Source of the DNA: Candidatus Lucifugimonas marina
GTDB taxonomy: Bacteria; Chloroflexota; Dehalococcoidia; Lucifugimonadales; Lucifugimonadaceae
Assembly: GCA_029593915.1 (NCBI GenBank)
Contig: CP046147.1
Location: forward strand, 1,860,001-1,924,000
Direction of reading: 5' to 3'
DNA: 64,000 nucleotides
Shown here piece after piece: positions 35,893-43,886 of the stretch (its first letter is position 1; every line of letters begins with the position of its first letter). A program made the translations under genes and the position numbers. A model generated the notes under the pieces. It ran no database searches. It was not told where the DNA came from and saw only the letters and a list, made by a program, of their open reading frames with translations.

Positions 35893-37422
35893 ATGGCGAA
35901 CTCGAAATACGATGTGATTGTTGTCGGTGCTGGATCAGCTGGTGCAGCGCTGGCAACAAGATTGTCGGAAGACTCATCTCGTACCGTTCTGCTCGTGGAA
36001 GCAGGCCCCGACTACGCCAATTTCGATGAACTTCCTGATGAGATTCGCCAGGGTCATGCCACGGGTACAGACATGGCGGTCGATCCTTCCGGGGTTCACA
36101 ACTGGGCCTTCACCGGCAAAGCAACACCACTGAACACCGAAATGCCCGTTCCTCGCGGAAAGATTACCGGTGGAACCAGCGCGATCAACGGCCAGGTGTA
36201 CCTGCGCGCCATCCCCGAAGATTTCGATATGTGGGTGGCCGATGGCAACGATGAATGGTCGTACGAAAAATCGCTCCCATTCATGATCAAGCTCGAAAAC
36301 GATCTCGATATCACCGATCAATATCACGGTAACGATGGACCAATCGTGATTCGCCGTTATCAGCCCGACGAGTTAGTCGACGACCAGGCGGCGTTTATCG
36401 AAGCGGTCACCGACGCTGGCTACGCCAGAACTCACGACCACAATCACCCCGCTTCAAGCGGTGTTGGGCCTTTACCGCTGAACAACCCCGACGGTATTCG
36501 CTGGAGCACCGCTCTCGGTTATTTGACCATGGCTCGGGATCGCTCGAACTTCACGATTAGTGCGGACAGTCACACCACCCGCGTACTGATCGAAAACAAA
36601 AAAGCGGTCGGTATCGAGTTCGAAAAGAACGGCGAGCTAAAACAGGCGTTCGCCAACGAAGTAGTTTTGAGCGCGGGGCCTATTGGTTCTCCGCATCTGT
36701 TGATGCTCTCAGGTCTCGGTCGCAGAGAGCAGCTCGAAGCTGTGGGAATAGAAGTGATCGCCGATATGCGGGGCGTTGGTCAAAACCTACGAGACCACCC
36801 TTCGGTCGCAGTTAGATGGCATGCAGAAGACGATTTTCCAATGCCAGATGTCGAGACAGGTCCGCAGAAAACGGCACTGCGATACACATCGAAGGATTCA
36901 GAACTACGCAACGACATGATCGCGGTGATGCGATGGAACTCGCCTCTACGCGAATTCATGATGAGTGCAGGTCTGTATCTAGCAAAAGCCGCGGGCGAAT
37001 TACGCTTGATTTCAAGTGATTCGCACGTACAGCCCGATCTTGATTACCACCTGCTCGATCACCCTTACGATTTGGAACGCATGCGAGCCGGTGTACGAAT
37101 GCAGATCGAACTCGGAAAGCACTCGGCCTATCAAGGTATTTTGAAGGAAGTGAAAGACCCACTTTCTGCCGATCTGGAATCAGATGAGACCCTGAACCGA
37201 TGGCTGCTCAGTCGAGCGCAGACGATGCACCACATATCTTGCACGGCGAGAATGGGATCGGCTGATGACCCTATGGCGGTGACCGATCAGTACGGGCGAG
37301 TTCATGGAATCGAAGGCTTGCGAATTGCCGATCTTTCGATACTGCCGGACTGCCCCAGAGCTAACACAAATTCGCCAGCAATGATGATCGGCGAGCGCAT
37401 CGCCGATTTCATGAGCAAGTAG
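35893..37422 (+). CDS. GMC-family oxidoreductase (choline dehydrogenase-like)
   Basis: 509 residues. FAD dinucleotide motif VVGAGSAGAALATRLSE with LLVEAG, the GMC signature PRGKITGGTSAINGQVYLR, second signature SAGPIGSPHLLMLSGLG, and C-terminal MHHISCTARMG carrying the active-site His. It oxidises an alcohol, passing electrons to a quinone or oxygen. A ribosome site, AAGGA, is before ATG 35893. It is probably co-transcribed with the amidohydrolase. Confidence 0.9.
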   Translation: MANSKYDVIVVGAGSAGAALATRLSEDSSRTVLLVEAGPDYANFDELPDEIRQGHATGTDMAVDPSGVHNWAFTGKATPLNTEMPVPRGKITGGTSAINGQVYLRAIPEDFDMWVADGNDEWSYEKSLPFMIKLENDLDITDQYHGNDGPIVIRRYQPDELVDDQAAFIEAVTDAGYARTHDHNHPASSGVGPLPLNNPDGIRWSTALGYLTMARDRSNFTISADSHTTRVLIENKKAVGIEFEKNGELKQAFANEVVLSAGPIGSPHLLMLSGLGRREQLEAVGIEVIADMRGVGQNLRDHPSVAVRWHAEDDFPMPDVETGPQKTALRYTSKDSELRNDMIAVMRWNSPLREFMMSAGLYLAKAAGELRLISSDSHVQPDLDYHLLDHPYDLERMRAGVRMQIELGKHSAYQGILKEVKDPLSADLESDETLNRWLLSRAQTMHHISCTARMGSADDPMAVTDQYGRVHGIEGLRIADLSILPDCPRANTNSPAMMIGERIADFMSK

Positions 37423-37427
37423 TGCGA

Positions 37428-37970
37428 CTAGCTAAATAGCTGGAAATCTACAACTGGCCAGTAGACTGCCCATGCTCGCCCAACCAAAGAATCAGCAGAA
37501 ACAAATCCCCAGTTTCTAGAATCGACCGATACTCGCCGATTGTCTCCTAGAACAAAGAACTCTCCCGGTGGCACCTGCACCGGATAATCTTCGTGCCTTC
37601 GGGCGGTCGTAACATCGACCCAATCAGTCCTCTCGCCGTTCACGTAGACGGCATTTCCGTCGAGATCGACCCAATCTCCTGGAACTCCAACGATGCGTTT
37701 GACGAAATCGGTATCTGAGCCTGTTGGCGGGTGAAACACAACGATGTCACCGCGCTTTGGTCCGCCGAACAAGTAATCCTCGGCTCCGAACAAGCTGATC
37801 GGCGACTGCGTATAAACGAATCGATTAACCAGCAGACGTTCATCTTGAGTCAGCGTTGGTTCCATCGACGATCCTTCGATTAGGAAACTTTGAGTCGTTC
37901 CTTGCAGCACAAGAAAAATCACCACAGCGGTGATGATCGTCTCGGCAGTATCTCGAAGCATAGATCGCAT
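37428..37970 (-). CDS. lepB: signal peptidase I
   Basis: 180 residues, short bacterial type with one N-terminal membrane helix (TIITAVVIFLVLQGT). Catalytic Ser is in IEGSSMEPTL and Lys in DFVKRIVGVPGD; the third family box is GDNRRVSVDSRNWGFV. It removes signal peptides on the outer membrane face. Divergent from the ECF sigma gene. Confidence 0.93.
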   Translation of the reverse strand: MRSMLRDTAETIITAVVIFLVLQGTTQSFLIEGSSMEPTLTQDERLLVNRFVYTQSPISLFGAEDYLFGGPKRGDIVVFHPPTGSDTDFVKRIVGVPGDWVDLDGNAVYVNGERTDWVDVTTARRHEDYPVQVPPGEFFVLGDNRRVSVDSRNWGFVSADSLVGRAWAVYWPVVDFQLFS

Positions 37971-38125
37971 ATTTGTCTCTTATTCCCGTCGATCGCATTG
38001 CCATGGATGGCAAGGGGCATGTGGGAGGAACCAGAACGGGAATTCGCTCTATAACGAATATAGCAAGCCCGCCCCCAGTTCCACGTAATCGCCAAGTAAC
38101 GTTTCGATCTGTGTGTGCCGATTAT

Positions 38126-38755
38126 GTGGGGTGCGAGTACGATGGCACAGCAGGAACGCACCGATCCAAATTGACTAATTTCGACGAGCAGCGATTAATC
38201 CAACTCACCCGCGATGGCGACTACGACGCTTTTAACCGTCTTGTAGTTGAATACCAGGACGCGGTGTTCGCGGTTGTCCTTCGCACAGTGCGAAACCGTG
38301 CAGCAGCCGAAGACATCACGCAAGACGCCTTTATTTCAGCCTTTCGCAAGATATCGAGCTACCGAGGCGGGATCTTCAGGGCGTGGCTGTTCCGTATCGC
38401 TAAGAACGCATCTCTCGACTACCTGAGAAAGATTGCAAGGCGTGGTGAAACATCGATCGATGAAGACATCGTCTATTTCTCTGAAACGGTCAAAGACGAT
38501 ACTCAAGACCCTCTTGCAGATGCGCTGAACGCCGAGCTTGCTCGCCTGATCGAGCATTGTCTTGGCGGTCTATCCGACGACCATCGATTCGCAATGGTGA
38601 TGATCGATGTCGAGGGCTATCAGTACGACGAGGCAGCGGATTCTATTGGCGTTTCTATAGGCACAGTTAAGTCACGTTTAAACCGAGCCAGAGCACGAAT
38701 GCGCGACTGTGTTCAACAAGATCAGGAACTTTTACCCGCCTCAATGCGTCTATAA
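38126..38755 (+). CDS. ECF-type RNA polymerase sigma factor
   Basis: About 209 residues. Sigma-2 region: FNRLVVEYQDAVFAVVLRT with RNRAAAEDITQDAFISAFRK; sigma-4 with YDEAADSIGVSIGTVKSRLNRARARMR. The start is uncertain: GTG 38111, GTG 38126 or TTG 38171 are possible, none with a strong ribosome site. The gene directly downstream, 21 nt away, encodes a membrane protein in the anti-sigma position, so the pair is likely a regulator and its antagonist. Confidence 0.9.
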   Translation: MGCEYDGTAGTHRSKLTNFDEQRLIQLTRDGDYDAFNRLVVEYQDAVFAVVLRTVRNRAAAEDITQDAFISAFRKISSYRGGIFRAWLFRIAKNASLDYLRKIARRGETSIDEDIVYFSETVKDDTQDPLADALNAELARLIEHCLGGLSDDHRFAMVMIDVEGYQYDEAADSIGVSIGTVKSRLNRARARMRDCVQQDQELLPASMRL

Positions 38756-38776
38756 GACAAGGAGAAATATTTTCGA

Positions 38777-39895
38777 GTGATTTTCAGGGTTCTAAATCGG
38801 CTGATCGGCCGTAAAGATCAGAGTGACATCCGTGACGACGCAGTGAATGCCTACGTTGATGGCAACGCGTCCAACGACGAACTCAAAATCCTCGAAGAGA
38901 TGATGCGCGAAAACCCTTCACTTGAGAATGACTTGTCGACCCAGCAGGCATTGCGATCTGTGCTGAGTCGAGTCGGAAATGTAGAAGCGCCTCGTTCATT
39001 CGCTATTACTCCTGAAATGGTGGCAGCTGCCGAGGGTTCGGAATCCGGACTCCGAAGGTTCGCCGAATTATTTGCACCCCAAAGGAAGCTCGCTCTAGCA
39101 CCGGCCATCATTGCCGGTATCGCTGCTCTCAGCGTTGCATTGCTAACAATTGGCGATATTTCAGGTGTCGTCGAGCAGTCCGAAGCACGCCGTGACGAAG
39201 CATTCTCTACTGGTGCGATGGCTGAATCATCGGATGGCGGTGCTTCAGTAGGCTCAACAGGAAACCCCGGCAACCCAGGCGCAGCGGGTGCTCCAGGAGA
39301 ACCTGGAAATCCTGGTCTTGAAGTAACGGTTGTCGTTACCGAAAAAGGTGACACTGTAATCACTGATACGGATTCTGCATCATCTCCCGCCGCAACCTCG
39401 GCGCCAATGACGGCAGCCGGTGGCGCAGCACCTGAACCTGTGGCTGCCGACAGTGCGGAAGCTCCTGTTGCAGAAGCTGGCGAAGCAGCAGATGACCCAG
39501 AATCGGCAAGCTCCGGCTACGGTACTTTGTCCGACGCTGAACCTCCGAGTCTCGCGGCAGAAGCCCCCCTTGCCGGAACCGCCGATGAATCAGGTGCGAC
39601 GACTGAGATGGCTGCTCAGGACGATTCAGCAGCCGGAGTAGAAGAAGAAATTGCACTCGCAAAATCTTCTGAGCGATCAGGGTCTGACAGCGATGATGCC
39701 GGAATTTCCGGTGATGGCTCGGCAGAACTCAGCACTGAGAACGAACTTGCCTATAGTCAGTCCGATGCTCCTCAGAGTTCCACAACGAAAGACGGAATAT
39801 CGCTTCCGCTGTGGCAGCTTCAAGTTGCGCTCGCAGCCCTCGCTCTGGCAGCAATCGGCGCCTGGGCAGGTCTCCGCCGAGCACGCGGCGAATAA
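38777..39895 (+). CDS. putative anti-sigma factor, membrane protein with collagen-like linker
   Basis: 372 residues starting at GTG. Residues ~15-65 (AVNAYVDGNASNDELKILEE) match the shape of an anti-sigma domain but lack the HxxxCxxC zinc motif. A membrane helix follows (APAIIAGIAALSVALLTI), then a ~200-residue Ala/Ser/Glu/Gly-rich extracytoplasmic region with a short collagen-like run (GNPGNPGAAGAPGEPGNPG), and a second membrane helix near the C-terminus (LQVALAALALAAIGAWAG) with an Arg-rich tail. The gene position fixes the role; the domain evidence alone is modest. Confidence 0.72.
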   Translation: MIFRVLNRLIGRKDQSDIRDDAVNAYVDGNASNDELKILEEMMRENPSLENDLSTQQALRSVLSRVGNVEAPRSFAITPEMVAAAEGSESGLRRFAELFAPQRKLALAPAIIAGIAALSVALLTIGDISGVVEQSEARRDEAFSTGAMAESSDGGASVGSTGNPGNPGAAGAPGEPGNPGLEVTVVVTEKGDTVITDTDSASSPAATSAPMTAAGGAAPEPVAADSAEAPVAEAGEAADDPESASSGYGTLSDAEPPSLAAEAPLAGTADESGATTEMAAQDDSAAGVEEEIALAKSSERSGSDSDDAGISGDGSAELSTENELAYSQSDAPQSSTTKDGISLPLWQLQVALAALALAAIGAWAGLRRARGE

Positions 39896-39997
39896 CTTCC
39901 TCGAAGTTTTAGCAATCATTAGCGAATTCGATTAACAATAGTTAACACATGAACTAAATTTCAGGTATTATTATTCATGTATTGAATTACATGATTC

Positions 39998-40327
39998 ATG
40001 TCACACCTATTGGCGAGACTATTGGCTGAGAATTCTACGACCTGGACATTCCTAACGAACCACTCGCACGTGTTGTATTCGATATGGCAAAACCCAGATA
40101 TTCGAGTTCGTGAAATCAGTTCTCTTGTGGGTGTCACTGAGCGGGCTGTGATGAGAATCATCAGGGAATTGACCGATGCAGGATTCATCGAGGTCACGAA
40201 AAACGGTCGTGAGAATCACTATTCGGTCACCGCTGATGTTCAACTTCGCCACCCATTGGAAGAACACCGGTCTGTCAACGACTTGCTAGAAATGCTCTCG
40301 AACAAAGAAGACGATGTCACCTCGTAA
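39998..40327 (+). CDS. small winged-helix transcription regulator
   Basis: 109 residues. Residues ~30-75 form a winged helix: IRVREISSLVGVTERAVMRI then IIRELTDAGFIEVTKNGREN, the wing. It resembles ArsR/MarR-type repressors, but no metal ligands are seen. The target is unknown; TerC lies downstream on the same strand after 284 bases. Confidence 0.72.
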   Translation: MSHLLARLLAENSTTWTFLTNHSHVLYSIWQNPDIRVREISSLVGVTERAVMRIIRELTDAGFIEVTKNGRENHYSVTADVQLRHPLEEHRSVNDLLEMLSNKEDDVTS

Positions 40328-40558
40328 CAATCAGAAATATCCTCAAGGAACATCGCTGATAGCGCGCGGTCGACAGGCGTTGATGACCGACATTTCACCG
40401 GAATTTCTCAGTCTCGACACGATAACCGGATTCATCATCGTCAGATATTCACCGCGAATGACCTCTTCGCAGCCTGGAAACAGACCGTCCTAGCTGCCGC
40501 AAGCGCACCTCTTACTCAATCGCTTCAGCAGCACACACCCTCAATTTCAACTAATACA
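40328..40558. other. intergenic region upstream of terC
   Basis: No gene is supported. It probably holds the terC promoter. I looked for the yybP-ykoY manganese riboswitch often found before TerC/Alx genes and did not recognise it; the hairpins nearest the start are listed separately. Confidence 0.4.
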
Positions 40559-40610
40559 GTGTCGAAGCGTGATCGGGTTCGCCCGATCTTCGACACACGA
40601 GGATTCGTGT
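40559..40610 (+). promoter_or_regulatory. overlapping hairpins over the terC ribosome site
   Basis: Hairpin 1 (40559-40596): GTGTCGAA pairs with TTCGACAC and, after a 4-nt bulge, GATCGGG with CCCGATC closed by a TTCG tetraloop. Hairpin 2 (40595-40610): ACACGA pairs with TCGTGT, with GGAT in its loop; the ribosome site GAGGA is buried in it, 5-8 nt before ATG 40612. They share 40595-40596, so full formation of both is mutually limiting. This is what a translational switch looks like; the ligand or signal is unknown. Confidence 0.5.
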
Positions 40611-40611
40611 A

Positions 40612-41616
40612 ATGGATATCCCAATTTGGTTCTGGATCGGCTTCGGTGCGTTCCTCATAGGAATGCTGGCGCTAGATCTCGGTGTATTTCACCGCAAAGC
40701 AAAAGTTATCGCTCCAAAAGAAGCTCTTATTTGGAGTGGTATTTGGTTCAGCATATCGATGGTGTTCGCGGCCATTGTGTACACCTGGCACGGTTCGCAG
40801 GCTGGTACTGAATTCCTCACCGGGTACATGATCGAATGGTCGCTATCGATCGACAATGTGTTCGTTTTCGTTCTGATTTTCAGTTTCTTCAAGGTCCCCG
40901 CGAAGTACCAGTACAGAGTGCTTTTCTGGGGAGTTCTTAGCGCACTGATCATGCGTGGAGTATTGATTGCAGCTGGTGCAGCACTCCTCACCAACTTCCA
41001 CTGGATCATCTTCATATTTGGCGGATTCTTGATCTTCAGCGGTGTTCGCATTGCGATTCACGATGAATCAAAAGCTGATCCGACCAAGAACCCAATGGTC
41101 AGAATCTTCAAACGATTCGTGCCTACTTCAACCGAATACGATGGGCAGAAGTTTTTCACTCGCCACAACGGCAAGTTGCTGGCAACTCCGCTTCTGACGG
41201 TGTTAATTGCGGTTGAAGCTACCGATTTAGCGTTTGCAATTGATTCGATCCCGGCGATCTTCGCAATAACGGATGAACCTTTCATCGTATTCACAGCTAA
41301 TGCTTTGGCCATTCTTGGACTTCGGTCGTTGTACTTCGCTCTGGCTGGCGTCATCCACAAGTTTGTGTATCTGAAATATGGATTGGCGCTTGTGTTGGTC
41401 TTCGTTGGAGCAAAGATGGTTGCCAGCGACGTTTACCACATGCCCGCCCAGCTCTCACTGGGAATAGTGGTTTCGATATTAGTTACCGCTGCTCTCGCAT
41501 CTCTTTTCAAATCGAACCAGGTGGAAGGCGCTGAATCTTCAACACCTGACGAACAAACCGAGTTCAACGAAAAAACATCATCTAAAGGCATCGCTCTAGA
41601 AACGGAGAACAATTAA
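40612..41616 (+). CDS. TerC-family integral membrane protein (Alx-like)
   Basis: 334 residues with seven to nine membrane helices. Family marks are the acidic intramembrane phrases EWSLSIDNVFVF and VEATDLAFAIDSIPAIFAIT, with NALAILGLRSLYFAL. TerC/Alx proteins are linked to manganese export, tellurite tolerance or metal loading of exported proteins. The long cytoplasmic loop ~150-190 and the charged C-tail are normal. Stop overlaps the next ATG by one base. Confidence 0.92.
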   Translation: MDIPIWFWIGFGAFLIGMLALDLGVFHRKAKVIAPKEALIWSGIWFSISMVFAAIVYTWHGSQAGTEFLTGYMIEWSLSIDNVFVFVLIFSFFKVPAKYQYRVLFWGVLSALIMRGVLIAAGAALLTNFHWIIFIFGGFLIFSGVRIAIHDESKADPTKNPMVRIFKRFVPTSTEYDGQKFFTRHNGKLLATPLLTVLIAVEATDLAFAIDSIPAIFAITDEPFIVFTANALAILGLRSLYFALAGVIHKFVYLKYGLALVLVFVGAKMVASDVYHMPAQLSLGIVVSILVTAALASLFKSNQVEGAESSTPDEQTEFNEKTSSKGIALETENN

Positions 41617-41978
41617 TGACCCTAAAAGGTAACGAACGCGGAGATGAGTCGAAGGCTAACGCTCAAGCGCTCTACATGGTCGAACTGAACCACGAGCCTG
41701 AAACGTGCATAGCGTCTGGCTACGGCAACACAGAATCTAACGCTAGCTTGTTGATGAAAATCGGTGAATCGGCGAAAGATCTTGGCGCCGAACTAGTTGG
41801 AGGCTGGGCTTTCCCGGTTGGGCACCGACAGTGGTACGTCGTAAAAGCCGACGACGCTCATGTGGTCGCTGAGCTAATCCGTGTAACAAATCTTCATCTT
41901 TGGAACACTATCTCGGTGAATCCAGTGCTCGACCACGACGGGTTTAGTACAAAGATTCTTAGCAAATTGGTTTCGTAA
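41616..41978 (+). CDS. small protein of unknown function
   Basis: 120 residues, soluble. Phrases CIASGYGNTESNASLLMKIG, GGWAFPVGHRQWYVVKADD and HVVAELIRVTNLHLWNTI suggest an alpha+beta dimer like the GYD/DUF3303 small ferredoxin-fold proteins, but I cannot assign a family. It overlaps terC by one base, so it is co-translated with it. Confidence 0.65.
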   Translation: MTLKGNERGDESKANAQALYMVELNHEPETCIASGYGNTESNASLLMKIGESAKDLGAELVGGWAFPVGHRQWYVVKADDAHVVAELIRVTNLHLWNTISVNPVLDHDGFSTKILSKLVS

Positions 41979-42150
41979 TAGGCGTGTTCACATTACTTAG
42001 CAACTCGATGGAACAAATTCGGGGCTACCTTCGTCTTTACTTATGACAGCGACAATTCAATCAGGAAAAGTCGCAAAATACAGTCCATCAAGGCGAGGAG
42101 GTCGAAGCATGACCTCTCTGCCGTTAGTACGAAGATCGAAGGAAATAGCC

Positions 42151-43098
42151 ATGGATATTAAGACGTTTCGAAGGCCCACAGCATGGCTGCTAGTGGCTGC
42201 GCTAGCTGTGTTTTCACTGGCAGCAGTAGCGTGCGCTGATTCATCCACAAATGATGAAGCTAGTGCAAATGCCGATTCACCCGCAATAGGTGCGCCATCT
42301 GTTGATGGTTCGGTCAGTGGAGGATTGAACACAGGAAGCGGTAAAGCAGTTGCCGCATCAAGTTTTGATGCCCCAATCGCAATCGGTGCTCCTGCCGAAT
42401 ACGGCTTCAGCTCTTCCTACAATCCTCAAGTAGGCGCAACTAACTCTGGTATCTGGGTTACTGGTCAGGGAACTATCGAAATTCCTGCTGATGTGGCACA
42501 GGTTTCTATCGGGGTTGAGTCACGCGAAACTACTGTTTCAGAGGCACGACAAAACGCTGCTGAAGCTATGGAAAGCGTGCTGGACGCTATCAAGGAAAAT
42601 GGAGTTTCTGAAGACGATATCGTGACGACGAACTTCAACATCTACCCTCAGACCGTTTGGGTTGAAGTTTCAGATTCGCTGGGTCGACACAGCGAGCCTC
42701 GGATCACTGGCTACACCGTCAGCAACACGGTTCAGGTAACAGTTCGAGATATCGAAAACCTTAGCCCGGTTGTCGACACTGCGGCCACGGCTGGTGGCGA
42801 CTTGATCAGGATCAACTCGATTCAGTTCACGGTCGACGACTCTTCTGTATACGGAGAGCAGATTCGCCAGATGGCAGCAGCTGAAGCTCTTGCAAAAGCT
42901 GATGTCTACGCTCGAGCTACGGGCGTAACACTTGGCCCATTGGTCTACCTCACCGAAATCGGTAGCTCTGTTCCGATGGTTGCTGCAGCCCCACGGGCTG
43001 AGATGGCGATGGACGGTGCGTTCAAGTCTTCCCCGATCTCATCGGGCGACGTGAACTTATCCGTTACGGTTCAAGCAGTATTCGCAATCGGCGGCTAA
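42151..43098 (+). CDS. SIMPL-domain (DUF541) lipoprotein
   Basis: 315 residues. A lipoprotein signal ends LAAVACAD, then a ~70-residue Ser/Ala/Gly-rich linker and a SIMPL domain: ISVTGQ-type opening (GIWVTGQGTIEIPADVAQV), DDIVTTNFNIYPQ, YTVSNTVQV and the AAAEALAKADVYARATGV helix. Function is unknown; homologues are periplasmic or surface proteins. AAGGA precedes ATG 42151; upstream starts to 42043 lack a signal context. Confidence 0.87.
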   Translation: MDIKTFRRPTAWLLVAALAVFSLAAVACADSSTNDEASANADSPAIGAPSVDGSVSGGLNTGSGKAVAASSFDAPIAIGAPAEYGFSSSYNPQVGATNSGIWVTGQGTIEIPADVAQVSIGVESRETTVSEARQNAAEAMESVLDAIKENGVSEDDIVTTNFNIYPQTVWVEVSDSLGRHSEPRITGYTVSNTVQVTVRDIENLSPVVDTAATAGGDLIRINSIQFTVDDSSVYGEQIRQMAAAEALAKADVYARATGVTLGPLVYLTEIGSSVPMVAAAPRAEMAMDGAFKSSPISSGDVNLSVTVQAVFAIGG

Positions 43099-43124
43099 GC
43101 CGGTTCGTAAATTGAACAAATGGC

Positions 43125-43163
43125 AAAAGGGTCGGATTCTTTTCGAAGAATCCGACCCTTTTT
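43125..43163 (+). terminator. strong rho-independent terminator
   Basis: A perfect ~16-bp stem: AAAGGGTCGGATTCTT pairs with AAGAATCCGACCCTTT around TTCG, followed by a T run. It ends the SIMPL gene. Confidence 0.92.
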
Positions 43164-43284
43164 ACGTTAAGTCGATGTTGCTGATGCCCGCGGCGCGAGC
43201 CGAACGCTTACAATCTCGTGGTCACTTATTTTGGTCAGCCTATGGCTGGCAGTTGTACGGTTTACAAGCGCAGAGGAATTTCGC

Positions 43285-43866
43285 ATGGTCCTGAGCGACC
43301 GATCAATAAGAGAAGCAATCGAATCCGGCAGAATCGGTATCGAGCCATACTCCGACCGAGACGTTCAGCCGGCAAGTGTCGATTTCCATCTCGCGAACAA
43401 GATTCTCGTCTTTAGAAATTCCACGCTGCCTTACATCGATCTGCGCAAGGAAGTTCCGAATCTAACCGATGAAGTGATCATCAAAGACGACGAACCGTTC
43501 ATGCTTCATCCAGGCGAGTTCGTGCTTGGAAGCACGCTTGAAAAACTCAGCCTGTCGAACGATCTGGTGGCGCGCATCGAAGGCAAAAGTTCGCTGGGCC
43601 GATTGGGTCTGATGATCCACTCAACCGCAGGATTTATCGATCCGGGTTGGTCGGGGAACCTGACTCTTGAATTAGCAAACGTGTCTCGTCTTCCTATCAC
43701 CCTCTACTTCGGAATGCGCATCGGCCAGATCTCGTTCCAGCAAATGACAACCGAAGTAGATCGACCGTATGGTTCCAAGGAACTGAGCAGCAGGTATCAA
43801 GGTCAAGAATCTCCGACCGCCAGCCGTGCACACCTCGATTTCGATAGCCACATCAAGCGTTCGTAA
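43285..43866 (+). CDS. dcd: dCTP deaminase
   Basis: 193 residues, full length. Trimeric dUTPase-fold enzyme with RIEGKSSLGRLGLMIHSTAG containing the catalytic region, FIDPGWSGNLTLEL and PITLYFGMRIGQISF; C-terminal SRYQGQ closes the active site. It converts dCTP to dUTP (or on to dUMP). AGAGGA precedes ATG 43285. It is 20 nt upstream of ribD and probably co-transcribed. Confidence 0.93.
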   Translation: MVLSDRSIREAIESGRIGIEPYSDRDVQPASVDFHLANKILVFRNSTLPYIDLRKEVPNLTDEVIIKDDEPFMLHPGEFVLGSTLEKLSLSNDLVARIEGKSSLGRLGLMIHSTAGFIDPGWSGNLTLELANVSRLPITLYFGMRIGQISFQQMTTEVDRPYGSKELSSRYQGQESPTASRAHLDFDSHIKRS

Positions 43867-43886
43867 ATACTCGCTGAGGTTTCGTT

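Noticed and set aside
40328..40611. yybP-ykoY manganese riboswitch before terC
   Set aside because: The conserved core of that riboswitch is not recognisable; only the local hairpins are.
43141..43286. FMN riboswitch controlling the riboflavin operon
   Set aside because: No FMN-box sequence before dcd or ribD; the space before ribD is only 20 nt.
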